Shown one piece after another: positions 38,043 through 49,221 of a stretch of 64,000 nt of DNA. Position 1 is the stretch's first letter. Every line of letters begins with the position of its first letter. This DNA is from Gavia stellata (taxonomy: Eukaryota > Chordata > Aves > Gaviiformes > Gaviidae): the NCBI RefSeq assembly GCF_030936135.1, contig NC_082598.1, positions 49,258,347 to 49,322,346 on the forward strand, given 5' to 3'. The notes under the pieces are model-generated. The model saw nothing but the letters and a program-made list of their open reading frames with translations, had not been told where the DNA came from and did no database searches. The translations under genes were made by a program, and so were the position numbers.

Positions 38043-41000
38043 CTGAAAATAAAATAGGTTTGGCATGCATTAATGGATGGGAAAGGAGCTGGGTGTTGCA
38101 CCTTACAGAAACTAAAGTAGGCTTTCAGAAAACATTTCTTTCACAAGTTCCGCTAAAGCAAAGAGAAACCTCCCTCTTTTGATGATGACCAGGTCTTTAG
38201 CTCTCCAAAATCTAACCAAGACTAGGAATATCATCTAGCATAAGCTCCCATTGCCAAAGCAACCTTCCCCGCAGAGACAGCTAAGCTTGCAACATAAAAC
38301 CCAGGGAGTCAAACAAGGTTCTTCAGCTGATATTTACTGTCACCTGCAACAATACACTGACTGTATCCTACCATTGCAAAGATCACAATTTTGTTAAGAC
38401 ATAAGATTTATCCAAACATTGCAAGTTTATATTGACGCTAAGCCACTGGAACCTAGTAAGCTGTTCAGTCTGTTATGCCTAACTAGGAACAGAATCTCTT
38501 CTACTTTGCTCTCAAAAAAATCTCACCTATAGAGGCAAAGAAAGTCACCACCAAGCACATGTGCAAGAAATCAACTCTATGAGCAGAGTGATCATGAAAG
38601 ATAAATTACATACCTAACATAGCTTAAATAAGAAAAGTATCTAAATTTGATTTCAAATAGCTGGTAACTACAGGTGACACTGCAATTCACCCAGCTGTTT
38701 GAGAGGAGGAGACAACCAATCATTAAAAATTAAACAGAGTCTGTCAGTATTGAGTATAATCACACATGACTTCAGTTCATTAACTCTTGCACCATTTTAT
38801 ACATGTACAGCCACATACCAAATTAAGAGAAATTATAAAGAGATCACTATTTATATTATATATCAGTTTCCTAAACTATAAAACATTTTAATTAAAGCAA
38901 ATAATTAGTAAGGTAAGCAGCTTACATGACAAGGGAAATAAAATACGGACACAAAGGCTGAGAAACTGAATCATCTAGATCATATTACACTAGATAACCT
39001 ATTACTTTACTTTGGAAAACCAAACATGTAAAATTAAGAGATTTTCTCCAGAAAAACAATTCGTTCAGAGCTATCACTGAATGAAGTTGGATTCTTCTCC
39101 AACCAATACAAAATTCCTTTCAAAGTAATTAAGAAAGAAGTATAACTTCTTTAGATATCTTTCTTAATTTTCTGTAATTCTTTTGACTATGAAAGACTGT
39201 ACAGCAGAGGTGCTGTTTTCCCACACAGTCCTGTCCAAACACTGCTTGTGGTTGAAAACAACCTCCATGCTTAACAGCTTATTTCTGAGTAGATAAAAAA
39301 TTTCCATTATGGGCTAGAAGAGTAAGTGTGATTTCTTTGCTCTGCTGGTTAAACAAAAAGCTAAATTCATCGTGTAGTGCAGTCTTGGTTAAGACAATCT
39401 GTACCTCAGTTTTACCACATTAGTGATCCTGGAGTTACGTTTGTACCCCGCATACAGATTTACATACCATGGTAATGCTGTTTAAAACTATTAAATGCTA
39501 TAAGTAGAAAAAATATTTTCTTGATAGCCTTAAGAACTCTTAGTAACCTAATCTAGAGGTATGAACCATCTCACAAACCCATGTAGAAGACACTGTGTAA
39601 AGACAGATAATTCTTTTTTTAAAATCCAAATTAATTCACCATTTGTGTTACAACCTCCACACCAATTTTTTGTATGGTATTCTCTTCCTGCAAGCAGTAT
39701 CAACACTTTCAACACAGCTCTGCAGGATTACACTGACCAACTTTAAAACATGAGAAGGGGAAAACTGTAGATTAAAGGTGGCTTTTGTAAAAATTTTAAC
39801 AGCACGTTCTAGTTTAACTACAGAATTCCCTGATGACTGCTTCTGTAGCAAACAAATGGGAATGTAAGCATCAAATGCTGGATGTAAGGATGAAAACTTT
39901 CTACACGTTTACAAAGATTCAGAAGTTAAGACATTCACGTGAAATTGTGGTAACCATGGCATTTACATACATATATTACTTATATTTCAGGTATCATTAC
40001 AGAAATGCATATAGACTTCTGTATCTCAGTAGTTCCTGATTTTCTCTTGCAGGTGTCAGAGAAAGGGTCATTCTTTACAAGAGCTTACTAATCTTCAGTA
40101 CAGTATGAATTCTGTGTACCAGGACATTCATTACCATCAACTGCAATTACAACAACTCAGAGATGTTCTACTTGGAAAAAACATGCCTGATCCATATTCT
40201 GACATGAATTTAAACCCAAAACCCTACCCTCATCACTCCCGCCCCTCTGGATTTTCATTTTTTTCCTCACTAGACCAATTCTGCAAATCCACACAAATAC
40301 TTGTACCGGAGTAGAACAGAGGAGACAGACCAGACTGAGCATCTTCACCCCATGGCAAAGCCACGTTAAATGCATATCGGATTACAACCTCAGCCATTTT
40401 AAGTTCTGCTCACCATAAATAAAACTGCACAATTTTTAAGTCCTGCGGATTTATATATAATTTCTTCAACTGGCAAAGTAAAAAGCAAAACAAAGCAAAA
40501 AAACTTACAAACAACATACTAAGCTTCCTGCAAGATGAAGACTTCAGAGACATTTAACCAATTATAATAGTGGTTATATGAGCACATTTATGGACTTTTC
40601 ACAAAGAAAGCAAATTCATATTTGCTTATTAATGCAAATGTGAATTAAACATCATCAACAATAAATTTGTTTTGAATAACGGGTTTATTCCTAACATTAC
40701 TTAAGTAAATGACTTATGGTCTCAGAAATGAGAACCATGGGATTCTCAGTAATTACATCTGCTTTTCTAAGCAGGATGCACTGGCTCCTTCACTTAAGTT
40801 TTTCTCTTAAATTAATTGCCAGTAAGGTAAAAGCAAGATATCTTCTGTACAAATAAAGGGGGTTTTTTACACACTTTTATTGTTGTCTTATTACTCCACT
40901 GCATAGACAAGCAATAAAAGTTTTTGTAACACTGCAGAAAATGCAAGTGCTGGTGGAAAATAATGATTTCACATATATTTTCTTAATTTCAACTTCTAAC

Positions 41001-42406
41001 TAAGAACACTACCACTAATTCTTGTCAAGATCAATTGCTTTTCAAAAAGAATTTAAAGAACTGTATTAAAACACTTTCTGCTGCAACGACACCATAGTTT
41101 CCTCTTCATGCTCTTGAATTCCCTTGCTGCTTCACTTGCAAGATCGAATTATGCTTGAAAGTTACAAGACATGATGGAGATAAGGGCTGGAGAACAGGGA
41201 TACCACCAACTTCCACGCTCCCTGCTCTAGGTCAACCTGCCCCCAAGCGTTTTAATGCTCTGCTTGCCTCCAGATTAGCTAAGGCATAGGCTCCCATTAT
41301 GGTTTCAACTTCTACCAAAACTGAAAGATACAGCTGATCAAGATACTGTCTCAGCTTCCATTTTTTCCAATCTAATCTTCTTACATATTACTTATTCCTT
41401 ACATTTTAACTGTGCATGTGTACATACATACACAAACTTATATATGATTCAGACAAACATCTGGTTTTGGAGTTGCGCTGATCAAATGATACCCTTCTGC
41501 AGCCCTGCAAAAGAACCCTTCTGTTATCTTTTCTGGTGAATCAACACTTAGATAACAAAGTCACTCACTGCAAGTGCTAACTCCTTGTTACCAGTTTCAC
41601 CAACCATAAAAAGCACACGTTAAGACACTGAAACTACATCCAGTTCAGGGCATACAAGATGAAAGACTATGATGGGGTTTCAGTTAAAAATGACAGATCA
41701 CAGACGTAGTATAAGCCACACTAGAAGAATTGCTTATAGTTTGTAAACAATACCAGATGCAACACCTGCTTGTCACACAATACCACAGTGTTTCCATGTT
41801 TTAAGAATAGTAAGCCAGATGCAAAAGACAAATTGGAACACTTAAAACAGTAATTGTCAGGGCGTGGAATAAGTCCCAGGGGCATGAAATTTATGCAGCA
41901 TCTAGAGTTTTCTTCCTCCACCAACAAACAGGTTCCCTTTCTCTCTCGTGAAATCCACCTCTGCGCGCCCTCTCCGGGTGCCCACCGCCCCCCGAAGCGG
42001 GGAGCCCGCCGTGAACCCCGCAGACAGGCAAGGCGATGGGCAGACCCCAAACCGCACCGCACTCCCGACCCCTGCAGCAAGGGCACCCGCCCAGCCGCCA
42101 GCACCTGGGGCGGCGGGCAGGAGGAAGCGGGCGCTGGTGGGCAGGGGCAGCCCCCGGGTGGGCCCCGCTAGAGGCTGCGGGCTCCCCCCACGCCGCCGAC
42201 AGGCCCAGCCGCCCGCTGCCCGCACCCACGGGCTGCCGAGGAGGCCGGGGAAGCGAAGGCCGCTCCCGCGGTGCGACACGTAGGACAGGACGGAAGGGGA
42301 GGGGAGGGGAGGGGAGGTGCGGCCCTCCCCGCCCCGCTGTAGCGACCCCCGCGCTGGGCCGGGCCGGGCCCGACCCGAACCCGGAGCCCAACGGCCCGTC
42401 CCTCAC
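38043..42406 (-). other. ARFIP1: ARFIP1 first intron
   Basis: About 4.4 kb between the CpG-island exon and the exon at 37969. AT-rich until about 41900, then increasingly GC-rich. No gene was identified. Plus-strand frames such as 40105-40314 have no support. Confidence 0.75.
42296..42314 (+). promoter_or_regulatory. G-quadruplex motif
   Basis: Four runs of four G separated by single A (GGGGA repeated). This is a canonical intramolecular G4 with one-base loops on the plus strand, just inside the first ARFIP1 intron, about 90 bp after the exon 1 donor on the non-template strand's complement. Confidence 0.85.
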
Positions 42407-42600
42407 CTGCCGGCGGCGCTGCTGCTGTCCCGGAGGCGTCGTGGTGAGGGGGAGGGAGGACGGGACGGAGGGGGGGAAGGAGGAAGCCGGGTGGGGCAGC
42501 GCCAGTGCCCCCTCTCCAGGTTTATTTTCTTCCTTCTCCGGTACCAGCAGGAGCCGGAAGCGCTTGGCCGGAAAGGCGGCTGACGGCGGCCTCGCCGGGG
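42407..42600 (-). other. ARFIP1: ARFIP1 first exon (5' UTR), 5' limit uncertain
   Basis: The 3' end is set by a consensus donor, GGCAG/gtgagg at 42407/42406, in the CpG island. Joined to 38042 the sequence becomes GGCAG-GTATG. The transcription start cannot be read from sequence. It is likely between the ETS site and the X-box. If it lies beyond 42675, the transcript would carry an upstream ORF of about 96 codons (M-A-T-A-R-P-G...) that overlaps the 38040 start in another frame. Confidence 0.65.
42554..42560. promoter_or_regulatory. ETS-family site CCGGAAG
   Basis: Consensus core for GABPA/ELK-type factors, common near starts of CpG-island promoters. It sits at the probable ARFIP1 start region. 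Confidence 0.45.
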
Positions 42601-42667
42601 AGGCGCGGCGGGCAGCGGCCTCTCTAGGCTGCGGCGCGCCTGTCTATGGTCGCTGCCCGGCCGAGCC

Positions 42668-42681
42668 GTAGCCATAGCAAC
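42668..42681. promoter_or_regulatory. X-box (RFX) palindrome
   Basis: GTAGCCATAGCAAC fits the full RFX consensus GTNRCC-N(0-3)-RGYAAC with a two-base spacer. It lies between the two divergent genes in the CpG island. RFX factors drive ciliary and MHC class II genes and many ubiquitous promoters. Binding here is inferred from the motif only. Confidence 0.65.
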
Positions 42682-43308
42682 CAGAGCCGGGGCCGCCGCT
42701 CCTCACCCGCCGGCAGCGGCAGTGGCACCCGACCCGGCCCGGCCCGGCCCGCCCCGCCTCTCCTGCCGGCGCTTGTGCTTTACTACCGCCCGGCAGAGAC
42801 CTCTGGAAGGGCGGCCCGGGTCTGGGGGGGCTGAGGGGGTGCCCAGAGGCGGGGAGGCAGCGGCGAGGGCCTTTTCGCCGCCCTCCGTTGGCGGCGCGGG
42901 GGGAGGCGGCGGCTCCTCTCAGGGGAGGCCACGGGGGTGGGGGGGTGCGCTGGTCACTGCGGTGGTGGCGGCCGTGTCCATCCCTCGGCGTGTCTGCGGG
43001 CAGGGCCTCGGCTCCTCAGGCCCGAGGCGCGCCTGTGGGCCTGCTGCTCGGCGCTGGCAGCAGCCCTAGGCTGTGGAGCCTGCTGCCCAGCCAAGGGCAT
43101 TCGCAGAATTAAGCTGTGCAGCCCTGTCGTGTGCGTGCCAGCTGTAAGCGGGAGGCTGCTCCAGCCTCTGCCAAGTGCCATGCCCGTGAGATCAGAGCGC
43201 GGTCTTGAAAACCGGCCTCGTCGCAGGCGCTCGCAGCCGAAGGCGGCAGAGCAGGAGCGTGCGGGCCCGCCTGTGGAGGTGCGCGCCTGCAAGACGGCGC
43301 TCCGTACC

Positions 43309-44847
43309 ATGGCAGAGGCTTCGGGGAGTCCTCTGCCCGAACCCCCGGTGAGGAGGAAAAAAAGCATTTCTATCGAGGAAAAAATTGACATCATAAGTGC
43401 TGTGGAGAGTGGCAAGAAAAAGGCAGACATCGCAGCCAAGTATGGCATAAAGAAGAATTCCTTGTCTTCAATTATGAAGAATAAAGAAAAAGTTTTGGAA
43501 GCTTTTGAATCGTTACGATTTGATCCTAAAAGAAAAAGACTAAGGACTGCTTTTTATACCGACCTGGAGGAGGCGCTGATGAAGTGGTACAGAATTGCTC
43601 AGTGCTTGAATGTGCCGGTAAACGGTCCTATGTTGCGCCTCAAGGCTAATGATTTTGCCCAGAAGCTTGGACATAGTGATTTTAAATGCAGTAATGGCTG
43701 GCTCGATCGTTTCAAGTCAAGGTATGGTTTAGTTTTCAGAGCTCAGCCTGTAGAAGCAGCTGCTACTACGACAGTGGATGCTCCAACTCTTTGGTACCAA
43801 AATGTTCTTCCTTATTATTTAAAGGATTATCAGCCAAAAAACATGTTTTATATACAGGAGACTGGATTGTTGTATCAGATGTTACCGCATAACACATTTG
43901 CATTTAAAGGGGAAACTTGTTCCGTAGGTAAACTAAGCAAAGAGAGAATAACCATAGTGGTGGGTACAAATATGGATGGCTCTGAGAAACTTCCTTTGCT
44001 TGTTATAGGAAAAAACAAAAGTCCACACTCCTTCAAAGATGTGAAGGTGCTACCTGTGGATTATGAAGCAAATGATATGGCGTGGATGACTTCAGAAGTG
44101 TTTGAACAGTGGATGCATAAACTTGATGACAGATTTCAAGCGCAGCAGCGACAAGTAGTTATTCTTGTTGATTCTCTCCCAGCTCACATAGAAGTAAAGA
44201 ACCTGAAGTCTGTCAAATTGGTGTTCTCTCCTCCAGACTCTTCTTCATGTGTAGCTACGAAACAAGGGGTTATCAGAAGTCTGAAGGTTAAATACAGGCG
44301 CTGTCTTATCAAGAGATTTGTTGACTGCGTAGAAGGTAATAAAGAGTTTATGCTGACTCTTCTTGATGCAATTGAGATGTTGCACCTGTGCTGGAGGAAA
44401 TTAACACCAGAGACTATTGTAAAGAGTTATAATGAAGCAGGATTCACATTGGAAACCAAGGCAAATAGTAACGACAGAGAGGTTGAAAGTGATTTTGATT
44501 TGATTGCACATGCACAGGCAGCTGGAGTGGAGTTCCCAGAAAGTTTGTCTTTGGAGGAATATGCAGCTCTAGATGATGGCTTGGTAACTTGCGAAATGCC
44601 CACAAATAATGAAAGGATGTGTGCCAAAGAAAGCGCATCAGATAAAGCTGGAACATTTGTTGGAGATGAAGATGAGGATGAAGGTGATCGGTTTCAGGGA
44701 GCTGAGCAGCCTTTACCATCAAAAAATGAGGCTTTGAGTGCTTTATATACCCTTCAGAAGTTTCTCCGAAGTCAAGACATGAGTGATTCTCTTCAAGATT
44801 CCCTAACTGACCTAGAGAATTTTATTCAACATGTAGCATGTAAATAA
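43309..44847 (+). CDS. TIGD4: Tigger transposable element-derived protein 4
   Basis: Intact intronless coding region, 512 codons, the same length as human TIGD4 as I recall it. It is a domesticated pogo/Tigger (Tc1-mariner superfamily) transposase. Domains: N-terminal Psq-type HTH (about 15-70, [13 protein letters not shown] then [11 protein letters not shown]), CENP-B-type HTH (about 78-145, with W-Y-R-I-A-Q and W-L-D-R-F-K-S-R-Y), DDE-1 nuclease-like domain (about 165-370), acidic stretch D-E-D-E-D-E-G-D (453-460), and C-terminal L-Q-K-F-L-R-S-Q helix. The catalytic triad is degenerate: Q183 and K318 replace the first and third aspartates, and only D288 remains. The product should bind DNA in the nucleus but not transpose. 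The ATG has a strong Kozak context (A at -3, G at +4). The same frame stays open 124 codons upstream, with another ATG at 43180. Confidence 0.97.
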   Translation: MAEASGSPLPEPPVRRKKSISIEEKIDIISAVESGKKKADIAAKYGIKKNSLSSIMKNKEKVLEAFESLRFDPKRKRLRTAFYTDLEEALMKWYRIAQCLNVPVNGPMLRLKANDFAQKLGHSDFKCSNGWLDRFKSRYGLVFRAQPVEAAATTTVDAPTLWYQNVLPYYLKDYQPKNMFYIQETGLLYQMLPHNTFAFKGETCSVGKLSKERITIVVGTNMDGSEKLPLLVIGKNKSPHSFKDVKVLPVDYEANDMAWMTSEVFEQWMHKLDDRFQAQQRQVVILVDSLPAHIEVKNLKSVKLVFSPPDSSSCVATKQGVIRSLKVKYRRCLIKRFVDCVEGNKEFMLTLLDAIEMLHLCWRKLTPETIVKSYNEAGFTLETKANSNDREVESDFDLIAHAQAAGVEFPESLSLEEYAALDDGLVTCEMPTNNERMCAKESASDKAGTFVGDEDEDEGDRFQGAEQPLPSKNEALSALYTLQKFLRSQDMSDSLQDSLTDLENFIQHVACK

Positions 44848-46024
44848 ATATTTTAGCAAAGTGTGAAAGCATGTAAGTGAAAAAAAAGAATTATTTAAGT
44901 AAACAAAAATAGGAAGTTTAATAACAAGTGTTGCTGCAGTGTTCTCTAGTGTGTCTTACTGTCTTGCTCAGGTGCCTAGATGTACATGATGAAAGAAATT
45001 TGAAATTATGAAAAAGGGCTGTGAACTGAAGTTTTCTACAAAATCAGGAGGAAAGAACACAAAATTTGGGGTGGAGAGTGGAAATAAGTTGAACCTTTAA
45101 AATGATAACTGTAGTAAGTACAGTGGAGGCAAAAGCAATTCTTTGAGCAGTTCGGTGCATTCAGGATGACCTGGTATCCACTTGGAATTCTTTCTCCAGG
45201 AAGAGATCAATCAGCACTTCTTCACATCAATAATTTCACTCGTGTCTTTGGAATTGTTGACAGTGGAACAGTAAATATTTATCGGCTCGGTGCTTTTGAT
45301 ACTTAAACAAAAAATTTAATAACACAGAAAATACATGCTCAAGTTCTGAGAACTAAGGGGGTTTTAAAATAAATTTTTTTTGTCCTTGTTCGAGAATCCT
45401 GCCCATAGTTTATTCTTGCAGCAGCTGATGAACAGCAGAAAGTTAGCAGCTTTGGATGTGTTTTGTTTTCTTAAAGCTGCTCATGTGTGGAGACACACAA
45501 ATGGCATAATCATTTATCCGAGAGTCAAAAGACAAACAAACCTTTACTTGGTCTTTGAAGAGGTCAAAAAGGAAGGTCATTCTCTCCCTTTCAGCCTTTT
45601 TGGTATTTGGATTTGATGTAGGTCCTTCTGTGCAACTCCATGTATTTCTACAGTAAACACAGAAAAAAATCAGCTTATGCAGTATCTGCACTCAAAACCT
45701 TACTGAACTCTGGTTTTATTGGCTATACTTGAGGGCTTTGCTGTAGGATTCAATGCACCAATGTAGTTCACTATTACAGGTGCCATTAACAGGTGCTGTT
45801 TGCATAAATGCAGTGTGAAGTTGAGTAAATCAGAGCACATTTACACATCTTCAAGTATGGGGTTCAAGCAATGTAATCATACCAGAGCCAAAAATCTCAA
45901 TTTATTTGAGACATACTGTTTGTGACTTTTTTCAAAACCTGTTTTAATTATTTTCCATATCTACCCATTTTAATGATTTCAAAAGTTAGAGACAATATTT
46001 TTTCTGTTTTAGAGGAAGAATAAA
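44848..46024 (+). other. TIGD4: Probable TIGD4 3' UTR
   Basis: AT-rich sequence after the stop. AATAAA signals occur overlapping the stop (44843-44848), at 45368-45373 and at 46019-46024. The last two are plausible cleavage signals. The extent is a guess from these motifs. Confidence 0.45.
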
Positions 46025-48712
46025 ATATTCTATGGAAGCCCTTTAGCAAACCTGTGTAATAAAGAATCTATTATGGTGCCTATAATTAAACCATGAAAAA
46101 CAATCTCTTGCTTACTTGAATCTTTGGTTTTCAATAAGTAGCTTTCTTTACTGTTCTTTCTGGTGGAAGACAGTTTATTCATTTGTAAAAGCATTGCAGA
46201 AAAGGTATCAAATTGTTGGAAGACAGTGAAAATATGGGGGGGGGGGGAGTTGGTGAGAAAATGCCTATGGCTAAACCGTATGAATGTTTTACTAGAACCC
46301 CTACAATCAAACCCCACAAACTTCTGGTTTCTTATTATGCAATATCTGATGTGAACTCCATCCAAAGGATATTCTGATGAAATAAGAAATTTCTGTTGAA
46401 ATTCCAGTAAGTAAAGTCCCACACAGAGGTACTTTCTATTTTGGCTAAACTTATTTGAAGTTCATATAAATGCCACAGAGCCCTATGGATAATTTTCCTG
46501 TAGTAATCTTTTGATTTAAAATCTGTGGTTTTCTTTGCAACAGCTTCTCCTGCTAAAGGCAAGTTAAGGAAAAAGTTTCTATTACCCATATAGTAAATTT
46601 GTATGTTCCTTAAAATTCTGCTCCATGTGGACCTCATTGGCCCAGGATCTAGATAAGGAGACTCTCTGTTTCCTTCTGAGAGATTCTGAGTGTGAAGTGT
46701 TGGATTTGAGTGAGAAAGACTTGCATAAGTAAGCAGCAAATCTTGGTTATACAAGGGTTCGATCTACAAGAAGTGTGGTCTTTGCAAGATGAGGGTTAGA
46801 AAATTGGGAGATAGGAAATAATATCATTAGCTGATGATAAAGAACGTAAATTACTGAGTGCTGTCATACTCCCTCATGAAAACAACAGGCAGGATTTACT
46901 AATTTGGCCTGGACTTTGAAGGTGAATTGTGGAACTTGCTTTAAAAAATGTACAACCCATCAAAATCCTGCATCTTTAGAGAATATATGACTTTTTCCTA
47001 GCCTCCTAGTTCATTCTGAGAAGCCAAGCTAAAATGTCTCGCTGAAACTATTTTTTTAGGTCAGACACTATATTCTAACACTATAGCTTTCAAAATTGTA
47101 TAGGAGCCCAAATATTTCTTTTCACTTGGATTTTGGTCACATTTATAGTCGACCAGAGAACCAGAAGTCCATTTTGAAGCTTGTTGCTATTTCAGGTGTT
47201 TGTTCACGGCGAAATGCAGAGTCCTCGGATCCGAAATGCTAGCAGTGAAAAAGGAAGTGGTACGCTATGTAAATGTTAGTCATTTCAGCCTGTGTACACA
47301 GTTTGAGCTAGAGACTTTTTTACATTGTCTAGGTAAACTACCAGGACACTGACTTTTTATGTCTGGGGTGGTAGCTATTGGAGGGAGAGGAAGAATATTG
47401 CTTTAGACAGCACCATATTTAAAAATAAGAACGTTTTCTACAAAAGGCAGATTACTAAGGCTGTCATTTGCTTTAATACTTCAGACATCAGTTTAGACAA
47501 CTATGTGCTTTTCCCTGTACACTTTTCTACTTTATGCTATAGTTAGATAATAATTATGTGCTTTGGCATCAAGTCAGTGGGGTCACTTTAAGTAACCCAA
47601 AGTTACTTCTAGAAATGTGAACTGAAAATATGAAGTTTTAAGAATACAAGTAACTTCTAACCAAGGCCAAAATAGAAAAAAATATATCGGAACATATTTG
47701 ATATAATCAAAAGCATCCTCAGAGTAATTCTTGAGACAAGTAATATGTAAAATTAAGTATGCTTTTCAAAATACATCTGCATTTGAAAATTTTAATAAAT
47801 ACTACACTATTTCTGATTTTTGTGTGTGGTTCTAGATATCTTTCAGATCTATAAAACTACATCTCCTTTTAAAATTTTTACCCAAAGGAACATTACTCAC
47901 CTCTAAAGGTAAAAGGAAATTACTTTAACAAGTTTTTCCCCCTTTAGGCAAAGACAGAAGAGAGGGAGAGTTGGGGATTTGTAGGAGAGCAATCCATGTG
48001 TGTCCCTATACCCAAGATCCATGACATTTTGACAGCTAAGTCATCTGGAGGGAGTAAATAAGTAGCTGGTTTCTCATTATTTATTATGTAAAGCTTGAGA
48101 ATGATAGTCTCAAACACGAATATTGGCCTACTCAACAGTTAATAGGAAGGAGGACTTTGCAAAGTTCTTATTGGGGCTATCGCCAGAGAAGAGATTTTAT
48201 ATTTAAGCAAGGAAGTCAGTATTTGTATCTAGATGTTTTAATATTACTATTTTGGGGTTTTCTTTCTTGAAAATTAGAACAAAAATCAGCCAATTCATAA
48301 GCAAACAACTCTCTTCTAATTGAAATTTTTGCAGTGATGAGTGACAGTGTACTTCTTATCCATACATTCATTAGCAATAGAAAAATCTGTGCAACAGATG
48401 AAAAGATGACAATTTTATGTCTGACAGCCTGTTTTTACACACAGCTTTTGTATTGCTAAAGCGGGGATGTATAGAGGTGTGATTCCCTTTTACTCATACA
48501 ACTAGCCGTGGTATAGCCACATAATTGTTATATGAGATTACTAATTCAAGCATAGCTCATTGCCCTTCTTGCTAGTAGAGTTACTCTGTTTGAGATGTAT
48601 TTTCTCTCTTACAGCTGTAGCTGTTTGACTGTGTCAGTCTAGTTAAACCATACAACTTCTGGGTTAAGGCAGAGTGTGAAAACCAGTAGTGTCTTGCTAA
48701 CTTTTTCATAGC
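46025..48712. other. Intergenic DNA
   Basis: No gene recognised. It holds a G12 run at 46236-46247. Two overlapping minus-strand open frames of 130-139 codons (46030-46422 and 46335-46754) show AT-driven composition, no known domain and no splice context. Confidence 0.6.
46236..46247 (+). repeat. Poly-G run (12 G)
   Basis: Twelve consecutive G in otherwise AT-rich DNA. Confidence 0.9.
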
Positions 48713-48868
48713 TGCGTCACCTTTGCTCCTTGAGCGGAATGGAAAAACGTGAATTACAAATTACTGTGATCAGTAAAGTGAACGAATACCACACTGAATT
48801 ACCAGAACTGCTGAGTGAGAAGATGCCATATTTACAACAATTTTTAAAATACCATCTGTGTTTTACAG
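48713..48868 (+). other. Possible exon-like open segment, unrecognised
   Basis: After a possible acceptor (acttttttcatag-like tract) the frame reads L-R-H-L-C-S-L-S-G-M-E-K-R-E-L-Q and continues I-S-K-V-N-E-Y-H-T-E-L-P-E-L-L-S-E-K-M. It has charged, helix-like composition unlike the surrounding AT-rich DNA. A donor-like TTACAG/gtattt follows at about 48868. The phase does not fit directly onto the 49222 segment. I do not recognise the protein. It could be chance. Confidence 0.2.
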
Positions 48869-49221
48869 TATTTCAGCTGAAAGCCACATTCTTCCTAAGC
48901 TTTCATGTCATCCTACCTCTGGCACAACCTTCCAGCCTTGTGTGTGAATAGCACCAAGGGGAACACGTCAATCCCCTCACTGCACACGTAGCTACAATCC
49001 ATGCGAATTGTCAGCCTGCACACAGGTCGTCAGCCACGTCATCGGGGAGGTGAGCTCCAGAGCTGGTTTGCATCCCCCACTTCTGCTTTTGTGTTGCTTT
49101 GTGTGCCTGTGCGAGCACTTGGTTATAATCACCGGCGTGGCAACTCATCTGTCTGAGAAAGTTGTGGTCTGATAGGATGGTTCAACCTCACCCCAAATGC
49201 CAAATGAAACAACATTCATAG

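Larger units (their letters stand above)
41950..43310. promoter_or_regulatory. CpG island, bidirectional ARFIP1/TIGD4 promoter
   Basis: GC content and CpG density jump sharply around 41950 and fall again after the TIGD4 start codon. ARFIP1 leaves to the left and TIGD4 to the right, the same head-to-head order as in mammals. Visible elements: G-quadruplex motif 42296-42314, ETS site CCGGAAG 42554-42560, X-box 42668-42681, GC boxes around 42748-42760. No TATA box is seen, as is usual for housekeeping promoters. Many long open frames here on both strands are by-products of low stop-codon frequency in GC-rich DNA. Confidence 0.9.

Noticed and set aside
41891-42675. Several long overlapping open frames on both strands of the CpG island
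   Set aside because: GC-rich DNA has few stop codons. The translations are Pro/Arg/Gly/Ala-rich in all frames and conflict with each other. Only the possible ARFIP1 uORF is kept, as a finding.
42954-43448. Minus-strand frame of 164 codons
   Set aside because: Antisense shadow of the TIGD4 start region in GC-rich sequence. It has no homology.
44427-44722. Minus-strand frames inside TIGD4
   Set aside because: Antisense shadows of a well-supported gene.
46030-46754. Two overlapping minus-strand frames of 130-139 codons
   Set aside because: No known motif, no reverse-transcriptase or transposase signatures, AT-biased residues, and two frames open at once.
46751-46772. GGTTCGATCT, resembling a tRNA T-arm
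   Set aside because: No anticodon or acceptor stem could be built around it.
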